In this document: positions 16,702 to 25,658 of the stretch, one piece after another
Layout: each line of letters starts with the position of its first letter
Position numbering within the stretch: the stretch's first letter is position 1
Origin: Pontibacter akesuensis
GTDB taxonomy: Bacteria > Bacteroidota > Bacteroidia > Cytophagales > Hymenobacteraceae
NCBI RefSeq assembly: GCF_001611675.1
Contig: NZ_CP014766.1
Location: forward strand, 1,302,001 to 1,366,000
Reading direction: 5' to 3'
Length of the DNA: 64,000 nt
Made by a program: the position numbers and the translations under genes
Notes under the pieces: generated by a model
Told to the model about the DNA's origin: nothing
Databases searched by the model: none
Seen by the model: the letters and a program-made list of their open reading frames with translations, nothing else

Positions 16702-18084
16702 ATGACTTCGATCATACTTCTATCTGTTTTCGGCATCATAAACCTCTTTGTAGGATTTATGAAATCAAAGAAGGTCTTACTGCCCCTGTCGCTACTGTTT
16801 TTAGTGGTGGTGTTTGGCGTAAACCTGCTGAGCTGGAACGATACGCAGAGCTACTTCAACAACATGCTCACCATCGATAATTACGCGGTGGCGTTTACAG
16901 GCGTGATGGTGCTTTCCACGCTCCTGCTTTTGCCTTTCTCCCAGCGCTACGTAGACAAGGAAGATGCGAACCTGGCAGAGTATTATACCCTGCTGCTTTT
17001 CGCGCTGGTGGGCTCTATCATGATGGTGGGTTACGAGAACCTGCTCATGCTTTTTATTGGTGTTGAGATTCTATCCATTGCGATGTACGTACTGGCCGGC
17101 AGCGACAAGTCGAGCCTGCGCTCGAACGAAGCCGCGCTGAAGTACTTCCTCATGGGCTCCTTCTTTACCGGCATCATGCTGTTCGGTATTGTGATGATTT
17201 ACGGTGCAACGGGTACTTTTAACGTTGCCGAAATTGGCGCTGTGGAAGTGGCCGCTGATGGCTTAATGAGCACTATGTTTATACTTGGCATGCTGCTGCT
17301 GATCATCGGTATCTCGTTCAAAATCTCTGCCGCCCCTTTTCACTTCTGGGCTCCTGACGTGTACGACGGTACCCCAACCTTCTTCACAGCCTTCATGTCG
17401 ACAGTAGTGAAAACGGCTGGTGTGGCTGCCTTTTACAAGCTGATGGTGGCCGCTTTCGCCGCTGCTTACATCACCTGGTTCCCAACGCTAATCGCCATTA
17501 CGGTGCTGACGCTGATTGTTGGTAACGTGGGCGCCGTAGTACAGACAAGTATGAAGCGCATGCTGGCTTACTCCAGTATCTCGCACGCCGGTTATATGCT
17601 GATGGCGCTGATTGCTTTCAACCAACTGTCTGATTCCTCTATCCTGTTCTACTCTGTAGCCTATGCGTCGGCAACTATCGCTGCCTTCGGCGTACTGAAA
17701 ATGGTACAGGATCAGCGCGGCAGTGCAGCATACGAGGCATTCAACGGCTTGGGCAAAACAAACCCGCTGCTTGCCTTCGCCATGACTGTGTCCATGCTTT
17801 CGTTGGCTGGTATTCCGCTCACGGCAGGATTCTTCGGTAAGTTCTTCGTGTTTACTTCAGTGCTGCAGAACCCTGACTTGCTGTGGCTGGTTGTTTTGGC
17901 TGTGATTCTGGCTGCTGTTGGTATCTACTACTACTTCCGGGTAGTGATTGCGATGTACATGCACCCTGCTGAAAACCGTGAAGTAATACAGGTAGGTAGC
18001 TTTACCTCCTTCACTCTTATCTTCATCACCATCCTGACTATTCTACTGGGCATAGCGCCTGCCCTGGTAAGCGACTTACTCTAG
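16702..18084 (+). CDS. nuoN: NADH-quinone oxidoreductase subunit N
   Basis: A 460-residue antiporter-like subunit closing the locus. Diagnostic stretches are MLFIGVEILSIAMYVLAG (with the helix-5 Glu), FKISAAPFHFWAPDVYDGTP and MLAYSSISHAGYMLMAL. Normal length. A strong terminator follows at 18104, so this is the end of the transcript. Confidence 0.95.
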   Translation: MTSIILLSVFGIINLFVGFMKSKKVLLPLSLLFLVVVFGVNLLSWNDTQSYFNNMLTIDNYAVAFTGVMVLSTLLLLPFSQRYVDKEDANLAEYYTLLLFALVGSIMMVGYENLLMLFIGVEILSIAMYVLAGSDKSSLRSNEAALKYFLMGSFFTGIMLFGIVMIYGATGTFNVAEIGAVEVAADGLMSTMFILGMLLLIIGISFKISAAPFHFWAPDVYDGTPTFFTAFMSTVVKTAGVAAFYKLMVAAFAAAYITWFPTLIAITVLTLIVGNVGAVVQTSMKRMLAYSSISHAGYMLMALIAFNQLSDSSILFYSVAYASATIAAFGVLKMVQDQRGSAAYEAFNGLGKTNPLLAFAMTVSMLSLAGIPLTAGFFGKFFVFTSVLQNPDLLWLVVLAVILAAVGIYYYFRVVIAMYMHPAENREVIQVGSFTSFTLIFITILTILLGIAPALVSDLL

Positions 18085-18103
18085 CATAACTACACTTCAC
18101 AGG

Positions 18104-18142
18104 AACAGCGGCTGCCTTGCAAAAGGCAGCCGCTGTTGTTTT
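18104..18142 (+). terminator. intrinsic terminator after nuoN
   Basis: Perfect 15-base stem AACAGCGGCTGCCTT / AAGGCAGCCGCTGTT with a 4-base loop, then a T-rich tract. Confidence 0.9.
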
Positions 18143-18167
18143 ATAGATCAATCTCGTGGATCAGCAA

Positions 18168-18201
18168 AGACTTTGCGATATCCAAAGGTTACGCGAGTGT
18201 C
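18168..18201 (+). repeat. 35-bp palindromic repeat, degenerate copy
   Basis: Starts AGACTTTGCG and ends CGCGAGTGTC, a worn version of the element whose good copies start AGACCTCGC and end GCGAGCGTCT. Confidence 0.4.
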
Positions 18202-18222
18202 CGGCTACAAAGCTACTCCACC

Positions 18223-18257
18223 AGACGCACGCAGGAGCTGCGCACGCTGCGAGGTCT
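18223..18257 (-). repeat. 35-bp palindromic repeat
   Basis: 35 bases with core GAGCTGCGCACGCTGCGAGG. It differs at one position from the reverse complement of the copy at 33269-33303. Confidence 0.8.
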
Positions 18258-18280
18258 TACCTACACTGCGCCTGCTCAAA

Positions 18281-18314
18281 AGACCTCGCGGTGTCTTTAG
18301 ACCCGCGAGCGTCT
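18281..18314 (+). repeat. 35-bp palindromic repeat, variant core
   Basis: Outer arms AGACCTCGC and GCGAGCGTCT are the same as in the other copies but the core is GTGTCTTTAGACCC, like the copy at 37308. Confidence 0.7.
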
Positions 18315-18510
18315 GTAGGATCAGCTGTTCCGATTTCCTCCCATCCCGCAAATCCTAGAAATCCTGATTCGGATAACAGGTGCACGATTGGAAAGGTCGC
18401 GACCTGTCCCTACAAACTAATATCAAACGGTATTGCCATGCATTTACCCATCCAAGTATAAAAACTGTAGCACCAGTCATTCCCGCTACACAACCCCCAA
18501 TCAACACCAC

Positions 18511-18688
18511 TTATCCACATATCCACACTACTATAAGCAAAGCAGCCTAAAATGGTGGATAAAGGGCACTTTTATACTTCAATCCACACAGTTATCCACA
18601 TTTTAAACAACAGCATGTATGAAATGTGGATGAAAAACAAAGGCCTGCCGCTGAAATCAGCGGCAGGCCTTCTATAGCTTGTGGAAAA
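18511..18688. other. cluster of DnaA boxes, candidate oriC or DnaA-regulated site
   Basis: Two perfect DnaA boxes TTATCCACA (18511-18519, 18592-18600) lie with near matches: ATATCCACA (18519-18527), TTATCCACC on the minus strand (18554-18562), CAATCCACA (18580-18588), TCATCCACA on the minus strand (18625-18633) and TTTTCCACA on the minus strand (18680-18688). Seven boxes in 178 bases of an intergenic, locally AT-rich stretch is the architecture of a bacterial replication origin. I saw no other perfect box in the window. Against it, nuoN and aspS converge on the site, so neighbouring genes would be transcribed toward the origin. dnaA itself is not in view. Confidence 0.55.
18632..18671 (-). 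terminator. intrinsic terminator after aspS
   Basis: Perfect 15-base stem (18640-18654 with 18657-18671) and, on the minus strand, a T-rich tail. It overlaps the right part of the DnaA-box cluster. Confidence 0.85.
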
Positions 18689-18695
18689 ACGACTG

Positions 18696-20456
18696 TTACC
18701 CTTTCGGAAGGTTTTTCATGTTTATGTGTAACTCATCGAGCTGCGCTTCAGAGATTGGGGCTGGTGCATCAATCATCACATCACGGCCGGAGTTATTCTT
18801 CGGGAAGGCGATGTAGTCACGGATAGAGTCGGAGCCACCGAACAGGGAGCACAGGCGGTCGAAGCCAAAGGCGATGCCACCGTGCGGCGGCGCCCCGTAC
18901 TCAAACGCGTTCATCAGGAAGCCAAACTGAGCCTCTGCCTCTTCTTTGGTGAAGCCCAGTAAGCTGAACATTTGCGACTGCAGGGTGCGGTCGTAGATAC
19001 GGATAGAACCGCCGCCTACTTCCACGCCATTAATTACCATGTCGTAGGCATTGGCACGAATAGCACCCGGGTTGCTCTCGATCAGGTGCAGGTCCTCCGG
19101 CTTTGGCGACGTGAACGGGTGGTGCATCGCGTGGTAACGCTGCGCCTCCTCGTCCCACTCCAGCAGTGGGAAATCAACCACCCATAGCGGAGAGAATACA
19201 TTTTTATCGCGTAGGCCTAGGCGTGTGCCCATTTCCAGGCGCAGTTCATTTAACGCTTTGCGTGTTTTATCTGCTCCACCGGCAAGTATAAGTATAAGAT
19301 CGCCTGGCTTTGCATTCAAAGCGTTTGCCCACTCCTGCAGGTCTTCAGGAGAGTAGAATTTATCAACAGATGATTTCACGCTGCCGTCTTCGTTTACGCG
19401 GGCGTAAACCAGACCAGTGGCGCCAATCTGCGGACGCTTCACAAAATCTATTAGTTCGTCGAGTTGCTTGCGGGTGTAGGAGGCGGCACCTTCAGCACAG
19501 ATACCAACTACCAGTTCGGCGTCGTCAAATACTTTAAAGCCTTTGTTTTTTACCAATGGGTTCAGCTCCACAAACTGCATTCCGAAGCGCGTATCCGGCT
19601 TATCAGAACCGTAAAGGCGCATGGCATCTGCGTAGGTCATACGCGGCAGCTTCTCAATGTTCACGTCCTTCACCTGCGCAAACAGGTGCTTGATAAACCC
19701 TTCGAAGGTGTTCAGGATATCCTCCTGCTGCACAAACGACATTTCGCAGTCAATTTGCGTGAACTCCGGTTGGCGGTCAGCACGCAAATCCTCGTCACGG
19801 AAGCACTTCACGATCTGGAAATATTTATCGAAGCCCGACACCATCAGCAGCTGTTTAAAGGTCTGCGGCGACTGTGGCAGGGCATAAAACTCACCTGCGT
19901 TCATACGGCTCGGAACCACAAAATCGCGGGCACCTTCCGGCGTAGATTTGATCAGGTAAGGCGTTTCTACTTCGATGAAGTTCAGGCCATCCAGGTAGTT
20001 TCGGGTTTCGCGCATCATGCGGTGGCGCAACTCCAAGTTGCGACGAACAGGCGTGCGGCGCAGGTCCAGGTAACGGTAGCGCATGCGCAGGTCGTCTCCG
20101 CCGTCTGTCTCATCCTCAATCAGGAAAGGCGGCAGTTTAGCCGGGTTCAGTACCTCTATCTTAGTTACCTGCAGCTCGATGTCGCCGGTAGGTATTTTAT
20201 CGTTTTTAGAATGACGCTCAATGACTTTACCAGTGGCTTGAATCACGAACTCACGGCCCAGGCTGCGGGCCTGCTGCATCAGTTCAGTGGCGGTGATGCC
20301 TTCGTCAAGAGACAGCTGTGTGATGCCGTACCGGTCGCGCAAATCAATCCACAGCATGCCGCCCTTGTCGCGGAGGCGCTGCACCCAACCGGTTAAAATT
20401 ACCTCTTCGCCAACATTGGCCAGGCGAAGCTCGCCACAAGTATGAGTTCGGAACAT
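18696..20456 (-). CDS. aspS: aspartyl-tRNA synthetase
   Basis: A 586-residue class II synthetase that charges tRNA-Asp. The N-terminal OB-fold anticodon-binding domain covers residues 1-110 ([19 protein letters not shown]). Motif 2 is [20 protein letters not shown], and motif 3 is [10 protein letters not shown] near the C terminus. A GAD insertion domain lies around residues 290-410, as in bacterial-type AspRS. ATG at 20456 ([12 protein letters not shown]) was chosen because bacterial AspRS starts this way; ten more residues could be read from an upstream codon. A -7 box lies just upstream on the minus strand. Confidence 0.97.
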   Translation of the reverse strand: MFRTHTCGELRLANVGEEVILTGWVQRLRDKGGMLWIDLRDRYGITQLSLDEGITATELMQQARSLGREFVIQATGKVIERHSKNDKIPTGDIELQVTKIEVLNPAKLPPFLIEDETDGGDDLRMRYRYLDLRRTPVRRNLELRHRMMRETRNYLDGLNFIEVETPYLIKSTPEGARDFVVPSRMNAGEFYALPQSPQTFKQLLMVSGFDKYFQIVKCFRDEDLRADRQPEFTQIDCEMSFVQQEDILNTFEGFIKHLFAQVKDVNIEKLPRMTYADAMRLYGSDKPDTRFGMQFVELNPLVKNKGFKVFDDAELVVGICAEGAASYTRKQLDELIDFVKRPQIGATGLVYARVNEDGSVKSSVDKFYSPEDLQEWANALNAKPGDLILILAGGADKTRKALNELRLEMGTRLGLRDKNVFSPLWVVDFPLLEWDEEAQRYHAMHHPFTSPKPEDLHLIESNPGAIRANAYDMVINGVEVGGGSIRIYDRTLQSQMFSLLGFTKEEAEAQFGFLMNAFEYGAPPHGGIAFGFDRLCSLFGGSDSIRDYIAFPKNNSGRDVMIDAPAPISEAQLDELHINMKNLPKG

Positions 20457-20483
20457 AGTATGATGTACTTCTATAGTTTGATA

Positions 20484-20491
20484 CAAAGGTA
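20484..20491 (-). promoter_or_regulatory. candidate -7 box (TACCTTTG) for aspS
   Basis: Exact TAnnTTTG on the minus strand, 27 bases before the aspS ATG. Confidence 0.45.
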
Positions 20492-20531
20492 ATAATCTTG
20501 CGCCGCGTTTGCTCCCTGGCGCTGAAAGAAC

Positions 20532-21407
20532 TTACTCCAGCAGGTCACGTGCCGCAGCCACGTTGTCTACTTGAATGGCGTCCGGCTGCATGTTGATCAT
20601 CTTGGCGATGCGGGAGCGGGACTTCCCGCCGAACAGCGCTACCTGCAGTCCCAAAGCTTTCGCCTGCTGCACCTGCGCTTCGCTCACGTTGCGTCCGTTG
20701 GCGCAAATACCCTGCAATTTATACTTCTGAATTGTCTGCAGCGCCTCGTCGAACGAGCCGCCGGTGTCCAGCATGAGCTGCGCCTGTGGCTCTACCTCAC
20801 GAAAGGCCATCAGGAAATCAGGATTGGGCGAGATAAACACCAGCTGCTGCACCGGGTAGTTATACTTGCGGAGCATCGCCAGCAGCGTTTGGGCATAGTT
20901 TAGATGACGCTCCGGCTTCTGGTTGCGCAGGTCCAGGTGCAGGTACGGCAGTTCCGGATAAGTAGCAAAACGTTGCAGCATGGCTTCTAACGTGATGATC
21001 TCCTCGTCCTGGAAAAGATCGTAGCCGAAGCCGCCAGTATACTTCAACCCAATTACCTCATTAGCCGACAAATCATCTATAAAGCCCGTCGCGGCGGTAC
21101 TGCTCTCCAGCGTTGGATCGTGGTACAGCACCGGCACCCCGTCCTGCGTCAGCTGCACGTCCACCTCCACGCCATCTGCGCTGTGCTCCTCCACCGCCTG
21201 CAAAATAGAGGCCATACTATTGGAAGGCAGCGGGTTGAACGGATTAAAGGGCGACATGAAGCCGGAACCGGCATGGCCAATCACCTGCACATCGGTATGC
21301 ACTATCTTGTCGTGCCGGTACAGCAGCCAGCCACCGAGAGCCAGGCCAAACAGCACAAATGCCAGCACCGCGAGTTTTACCTTGCGCGGCACCTGCCGCT
21401 TCGACAT
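20532..21407 (-). CDS. membrane-anchored glycerophosphodiester phosphodiesterase family protein
   Basis: A 291-residue GDPD-type TIM-barrel enzyme behind one N-terminal transmembrane helix (LAVLAFVLFGLALGGWLL). Catalytic-region motifs are GHAG in place of the more common HRG, EVDVQLTQDGVPVLYHDP (metal-binding Glu and Asp, catalytic His), and LHLDLRN. The C-terminal DAIQVDNV replaces the usual DGIITDxP. The family hydrolyses glycerophosphodiesters to sn-glycerol 3-phosphate and an alcohol; this one probably faces the periplasm. ATG at 21407 is used because the codon at 21425 is TTG. Divergent from the glycosyltransferase gene. Confidence 0.8.
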   Translation of the reverse strand: MSKRQVPRKVKLAVLAFVLFGLALGGWLLYRHDKIVHTDVQVIGHAGSGFMSPFNPFNPLPSNSMASILQAVEEHSADGVEVDVQLTQDGVPVLYHDPTLESSTAATGFIDDLSANEVIGLKYTGGFGYDLFQDEEIITLEAMLQRFATYPELPYLHLDLRNQKPERHLNYAQTLLAMLRKYNYPVQQLVFISPNPDFLMAFREVEPQAQLMLDTGGSFDEALQTIQKYKLQGICANGRNVSEAQVQQAKALGLQVALFGGKSRSRIAKMINMQPDAIQVDNVAAARDLLE

Positions 21408-21480
21408 GTGGTGTACAGTAGCCAATTGTAAAATTTATGATTAAACAACGAAGGTAACACAGAATCTTTATAAATACTCT

Positions 21481-21488
21481 TAATTTTG
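21481..21488 (+). promoter_or_regulatory. candidate -7 box (TAATTTTG) for the GT-C glycosyltransferase
   Basis: Exact TAnnTTTG, 21 bases before the chosen start. Confidence 0.45.
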
Positions 21489-21509
21489 CGATCGCACAAA
21501 CACAGCCAG

Positions 21510-23144
21510 ATGTCCGGAACTCCGAAAACAACCTTCACCAAAATATTCACGGCAGACGCCGCCACGCTGGGTCAGCCGCAGGAGCGTTACCTTATTCCGC
21601 TTTCCACTGTTCTGCTAATTGCGCTAGCCATACGCTTGATAGCTGCTTTTTTCTCCAAGGGCTTTGCTTTCAGCGACGATCATTTTGACGTGATCACCAT
21701 TGCCCAGGGATGGCTGGACGGGTTCCCGCTGTGGCTGAACGAGCCGATGCCGCCGCGCCACAGCATGCTCTACGTGCTGCTGCATTATGCGCTGTTTTAC
21801 GTGATGGAGGCAATGGGCATTTTCAGCCCGGAGGTGAAGATGACGGTAGTGCGCCTGATCCACGCGGTTTATTCGCTGCTGGTAGTATACTTTGGCTATA
21901 AGTTAACAGAGCGGTTATCGAACAGGGCCAACGCGCGGCTGGTGGGCCTGATGCTGGCGCTGATGTGGTTTATGCCCTTCATGAGCGTGCGCAACCTGGT
22001 GGAGATGGTGTGTATTCCACCTTACCTGGCTGCCTTTTACCTGATGGTGCGCGAAGATCAATCGGAGCGGAAACGCGTGATGCCTTACTTTTGGGCAGGT
22101 GTACTGTTCGCGCTGGCATTCGTGTTCCGCTACCATACGGTGCTGTTCGGCGCGGGTGCCGGCCTGGTGCTGCTTTACAAGCGCCAGTGGCGCAAGGCCA
22201 TAGCCGTTCTGGTTGGATTTGCCGTAGCCGCCTTCCTGATCCAGGGCACAATCGATATCATCTTCTTCGATTACCCTTTCCACTCCATTGTAGCTTACTT
22301 CCTGTATAATACCGAGCATGCCTATGGCTACAGCACGGGACCCGTTTACCGCTTTGCCCTAACCATACTTGGCTTCCTGGTGCCGCCGGTGAGCGCGTTC
22401 CTGGTGGTGGGTTATTCGCGCACGGCAAAGCTGGCACCGAAGCTTTTCTGGGGTGGTTTGATCTTTTTCGTGGCGCACTCGCTGTTCCCCAACAAGCAGG
22501 AGCGCTTTATACTTCCATTGCTCCCCCTCATCATGGTGCTCGGCGTGATCGGATGGCAGAGCTTTGTGCGCCAGTCGGCTTTCTGGAACAAGCGCCGCAA
22601 ACTGCTGGCTGCCTGCTGGGGCTTTTTCTGGGTGCTGAACCTGCTGGCTACCGTGGGCATGGCTTTTACCTATACCAAGAAAAGCCGCGTGGCGCCGCTG
22701 GTATACTTATCAGACAAGCCTGACGTGGATGGCGTGGTGCTGGAGTTCGGAAACCACAGCGTCAAAACTCCTCCCCTCTTTTACCTCGGCCGCCCCAGCG
22801 TGGTGTATGATAAGTATGTAATCGATGAGGACATGGTGTGGGAAGAATACCTGCAGGGGCAAAAGCAATTGCCGGAAAACTTTGTGATGGTGTATACCCT
22901 GAACGAAGACAAGACCCAGCAGGAGTTCAACGAAGAAATAACGGCATCGCCCTACAAAGCAGATTATGTAGCAGTTATCGGTACCGATGACATGGAAGAG
23001 CGCATGGCCCGCCTCCACGAATTCTACCCCAACCTCAAGTTAGATCATACTATCTCTCCTTCCCTCTATGATAGGGTGCTGCACCTGCTCAACCCGCGTG
23101 TGCATAAGAATGAGGTGGTGCAGATTTATGAAGTGAAAGAGTAG
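21510..23144 (+). CDS. polytopic GT-C-type glycosyltransferase (ArnT/GT39/mannosyltransferase-like)
   Basis: A 544-residue protein with about ten hydrophobic helices in its first 400 residues and a soluble C-terminal part. After the first helix comes the acidic loop GFAFSDDHFDVITIAQGW, with the Asp pair typical of the metal/donor site of GT-C enzymes, and then PPRHSMLYVLLHYA. Such enzymes transfer sugars from polyprenyl-phosphate donors on the outer face of the inner membrane. Donor and acceptor cannot be told. ATG at 21510 was preferred over an upstream TTG. It is followed by a repeat-rich gap. Confidence 0.7.
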   Translation: MSGTPKTTFTKIFTADAATLGQPQERYLIPLSTVLLIALAIRLIAAFFSKGFAFSDDHFDVITIAQGWLDGFPLWLNEPMPPRHSMLYVLLHYALFYVMEAMGIFSPEVKMTVVRLIHAVYSLLVVYFGYKLTERLSNRANARLVGLMLALMWFMPFMSVRNLVEMVCIPPYLAAFYLMVREDQSERKRVMPYFWAGVLFALAFVFRYHTVLFGAGAGLVLLYKRQWRKAIAVLVGFAVAAFLIQGTIDIIFFDYPFHSIVAYFLYNTEHAYGYSTGPVYRFALTILGFLVPPVSAFLVVGYSRTAKLAPKLFWGGLIFFVAHSLFPNKQERFILPLLPLIMVLGVIGWQSFVRQSAFWNKRRKLLAACWGFFWVLNLLATVGMAFTYTKKSRVAPLVYLSDKPDVDGVVLEFGNHSVKTPPLFYLGRPSVVYDKYVIDEDMVWEEYLQGQKQLPENFVMVYTLNEDKTQQEFNEEITASPYKADYVAVIGTDDMEERMARLHEFYPNLKLDHTISPSLYDRVLHLLNPRVHKNEVVQIYEVKE

Positions 23145-23170
23145 AGGAAATTGTTTTGATGGGTGTACTG

Positions 23171-23237
23171 GCGCAAGTCTTTGGACTTGTGTCCTGGTAT
23201 GATGTTGAGTTTGTAACTCTACTGGCTTGAAAAGCCA
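23171..23237 (+). repeat. three consecutive short hairpins
   Basis: CAAGTC-TTTG-GACTTG (23174-23189), GAGTT-TGT-AACTC (23207-23219) and TGGCTT-GAA-AAGCCA (23223-23237) follow one another shortly after the glycosyltransferase stop. The arrangement suggests a structured RNA or DNA repeat unit. Only one copy is in the window. Confidence 0.5.
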
Positions 23238-23510
23238 CACTTTCATAGTTGCTGCTTATTACAACTAGAAACAAGCTATTTTTTCTAGCCACTGCTGATC
23301 CTCTAGCTCCCAAATACCTACTGTTCCACCTCTGGCTTTGGAGCGCTCACGGCCGCGGGGCCCTGTCCTCGGGCATCGCGCTGGAACCTTTTCTTTGCTC
23401 GCTGCGCTTTGCAATCCCGCTAGCGCGGGACCGAAAAACTCCATAGGCGCTCAACCCAAGGACTGGAATCGGTTCAGATGCCGATGGCTCATGCTATGCA
23501 ACGAAGGCTA

Positions 23511-23675
23511 AGTCCCCCTTTGAAGGGGGCAGGGGGATGTTCCTGCTACTACAGGAACTCCCTTCCTTAAATAAGGAGGGGTTAGGGGTGGATTATTCAG
23601 AGCAACCCAAGCTACCGCGTTTATAGTTGCAGAATCTAGCACTCCCTCCCCTGTTTTTTGGAAAGGGCTGGGGAG
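23511..23675. repeat. C-run/G-run inverted repeat segments
   Basis: Three neighbouring segments pair a C-rich arm with a G-rich arm: CCCCCTTTGAAGGGGGCAGG from about 23514, CTTCCTTAAATAAGGAGGGG from about 23562, and CCCTCCCCTGTTTTTTGG onward from about 23643. Similar C/G-run intergenic repeats are common in the phylum. Confidence 0.5.
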
Positions 23676-23713
23676 GAATTATCGCACATACTTTAACTTC
23701 GCCTGAAACAACA

Positions 23714-24097
23714 CTACTTATCATCAACCTCCTCCAGTATGGCTTTCAATTCTTTGGTTCTGTTCTGCGTCAGTTCTGTTTTGCAGGTATACAGCATCAG
23801 GGGCATCATGGAGCCACCTTCGTAGAACTGCTCGTACAGGCCGCAATGGCTGTCTCTTACCACCAGCCAACTCTGCTGCGCCATTACCAACAGTGTCTTT
23901 GCCTCTGCACTTAATTTTGGTATGATCGCGTTGTACACGTCGTTCAGCGCCTTATCTGCCTGCTGGTAGGCTTCGGCGGCACAACGGTTCATTTCCAGTT
24001 GCGTCTGCGCATTTCCACAGTCTACCACTGCCTTCGTCTGAGCGCATGCCGGCACACTTATACTTAACAGCAGGATTACAAGGAAGTTATACTTCAT
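23714..24097 (-). CDS. secreted LprI-like (DUF1311) protein
   Basis: A 127-residue protein with a signal peptide (MKYNFLVILLLSISVPACAQ). The mature part has the lysozyme-inhibitor LprI N-terminal pattern: Cys in VDCGNAQTQLEMNRCAAEAY, then QADKALNDVYNAI and QQSWLVVRDSHCGLYEQ. Four conserved cysteines probably form two disulfides. LprI of mycobacteria inhibits lysozyme; whether this one does is unknown. It ends in a region of repeats and starts 6 bases after gtrA on the same strand. Confidence 0.75.
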   Translation of the reverse strand: MKYNFLVILLLSISVPACAQTKAVVDCGNAQTQLEMNRCAAEAYQQADKALNDVYNAIIPKLSAEAKTLLVMAQQSWLVVRDSHCGLYEQFYEGGSMMPLMLYTCKTELTQNRTKELKAILEEVDDK

Positions 24098-24103
24098 ACA
24101 GGC

Positions 24104-24499
24104 CTACCGCGTGAACGTGTAAATATAATTGAGGGAAAAATTCCAGAAGAAAACGAGCACGATGGCGCAGAACTTGGCCACGTAAAAGTTAAGCCTGCTC
24201 CGCTCAGTGAGCAGGTAGATAATGAAGTTATTCAGCAGCAACCCTACCAGTGCCACCACCAGGAACTTACCGTACTGCATGCCTATTTCCGGGTCGGCGC
24301 TGTTGAAGGTCCAGATGCGGTTGAGGTAGTAATTGCTGGCGCTGGCCAGCAGAAAGCCTAAGCTGTTGGCCACGTACTTGTTCCAGCGCAGCTTCTCCTT
24401 GGCCAGGTACGTCACCCCAAAGTCAAGCAGCAGGCCGGAAAAGCCCACCACTCCAAACTTAAAGAACTTGAAGAAAAGGTTCTGTAAACTCTCTGACAT
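24104..24499 (-). CDS. GtrA family membrane protein
   Basis: A 131-residue protein with four transmembrane helices. FKFGVVGFSGLLLDFGVTYL, ASNYYLNRIWTF and FFWNFSLNYIYTF are classic GtrA phrases. The family is thought to flip or help use polyprenyl-linked sugars for cell-surface glycosylation, which fits the GT-C enzyme nearby. It leads a short minus-strand pair with the LprI-like gene. Confidence 0.85.
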   Translation of the reverse strand: MSESLQNLFFKFFKFGVVGFSGLLLDFGVTYLAKEKLRWNKYVANSLGFLLASASNYYLNRIWTFNSADPEIGMQYGKFLVVALVGLLLNNFIIYLLTERSRLNFYVAKFCAIVLVFFWNFSLNYIYTFTR

Positions 24500-24544
24500 C
24501 CAGTTAATGCTTTGCGTTCTGCACCGGCTACAGCACAGGCGCTA

Positions 24545-24552
24545 CAAAAGTA
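24545..24552 (-). promoter_or_regulatory. candidate -7 box (TACTTTTG) for the GtrA/LprI pair
   Basis: Exact TAnnTTTG on the minus strand, 45 bases before the gtrA-like start. Confidence 0.45.
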
Positions 24553-24746
24553 ACAGACTTATGGCAAGAGACAAATCCTTCCGCTTTTGAATCTGTGCCT
24601 GAACACTGAATATCACCAGGCACAGGCCACTGGCCACGTTCGTTTCTGTCGACAAAAGGCCTTGGTTGGTATAGTTTATTTTTATATTCGATTTGTATTA
24701 ACTTACTTCAGAAGGTGCATTTCTAACGCATAACATCAACATCTAT

Positions 24747-25658
24747 ATGGAATTAGTTATACAAAACCTCTCCAAGACCTATCCGAACGGAACAAAGGCG
24801 CTAAAGAGCATCAACCTGACCATTCCGAAAGGCATGTTCGGTTTACTTGGCCCTAACGGTGCCGGAAAATCATCGCTGATGCGCACCATTGCCACCTTGC
24901 AGGAGGCCGACAGGGGCAGCATTATGCTGGGTAGTATGGATGTGCTGCGGGAGAAGGAGGAAATGCGCAAAGTGCTGGGCTACCTGCCCCAGGAGTTTGG
25001 CGTTTACCCAAAAGTATCGGCAGAGGAAATGCTGGATCATTTTGCTGTACTCAAAGGCATCAGTAACTCCAAAGAGCGCAAAGAGGTGGTGCAGGCGCTG
25101 CTGCAGCAAACAAACCTGTACGATGTGCGCAAGAAGAACCTGGGCGGCTACTCCGGCGGTATGAAGCAGCGCTTCGGCATTGCACAGGCCCTGCTCGGCA
25201 ACCCGAAGATCATCATTGTGGATGAGCCAACCGCTGGCCTCGACCCTGCCGAGCGCAACCGCTTCCATAACCTATTGAGCGAGATTGGCGAGAACATCAT
25301 CGTTATACTTTCCACCCACATTGTGGAGGACGTGACAGACCTTTGCCGCAATTTTGCCATCATCAACAAAGGTGAAGTGCTGCTGGAGGGCGACCCGCTA
25401 CAAGTGATCGACAGCATCCGTGGTCGCATCTGGCGCAAGTTCATCAACAAAGACGAGCTCGTACAGCACCAACTGCAACATGAGGTAATCTCCTCCCGCC
25501 TCTTCGCTGGCAAAACTATTATTCACGTGCTCTCCGAAGTACAGCCAGGGCCAGAGTTCGAAGCCGTGGCACCAGACCTGGAGGATGTATACTTCAGCAA
25601 GATACACGAGACAGCGCTGCGCGACCAGACTTCGTCTGCCCACGCAATTATGAATTAG
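24747..25658 (+). CDS. ABC transporter ATP-binding protein, partner of the permease/M1 peptidase protein
   Basis: A 303-residue ABC ATPase. Walker A is GPNGAGKSS, the Q-loop is in LPQEFGVYPKVSAEE, the signature is YSGGMKQR, Walker B is IIIVDEPTAGLD and the switch His is in STHIVED. It resembles ATPases that drive ABC-2 exporters. The permease gene at 26083 is its obvious partner, but an inverted four-helix-bundle gene lies between. The last codons and stop (AIMN) fall inside the repeat that begins the presumed insertion, so the C terminus was probably altered when that segment arrived. A weak promoter (TTG at 24666, TCGATTTG at 24688) lies upstream. Confidence 0.9.
   Translation: MELVIQNLSKTYPNGTKALKSINLTIPKGMFGLLGPNGAGKSSLMRTIATLQEADRGSIMLGSMDVLREKEEMRKVLGYLPQEFGVYPKVSAEEMLDHFAVLKGISNSKERKEVVQALLQQTNLYDVRKKNLGGYSGGMKQRFGIAQALLGNPKIIIVDEPTAGLDPAERNRFHNLLSEIGENIIVILSTHIVEDVTDLCRNFAIINKGEVLLEGDPLQVIDSIRGRIWRKFINKDELVQHQLQHEVISSRLFAGKTIIHVLSEVQPGPEFEAVAPDLEDVYFSKIHETALRDQTSSAHAIMN

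Larger units (their letters stand above)
18143..18695. other. gene-free stretch between nuoN and aspS with repeats and DnaA boxes
   Basis: About 550 bases without a credible gene. From left to right it holds three copies of a 34-35-bp palindromic repeat (18168-18314), a phrase AAATCCTAGAAATCCTGATT near 18350, the DnaA-box cluster (18511-18688), two octamers, and the aspS terminator. Short reading frames here have no family resemblance. Confidence 0.75.
23145..23713. other. gene-free stretch made of several repeat-like segments
   Basis: About 570 bases with no credible gene. First come three short consecutive hairpins (23171-23237). Next is a very GC-rich segment (about 23338-23455) with small palindromes, such as GGAGCGCTC and CCCGCTAGCGCGGG. 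Then three C-run/G-run inverted segments (about 23511-23675). These look like Bacteroidetes intergenic repeat elements stacked on each other. Confidence 0.6.

Noticed and set aside
18143..18460. Short reading frames in the nuoN-aspS gap
   Set aside because: They run through palindromic repeats, have no family resemblance and no promoter.
23627..23914. A plus-strand frame of 95 codons overlapping the LprI-like gene
   Set aside because: Antisense to a gene with signal peptide and conserved cysteines; no own features.
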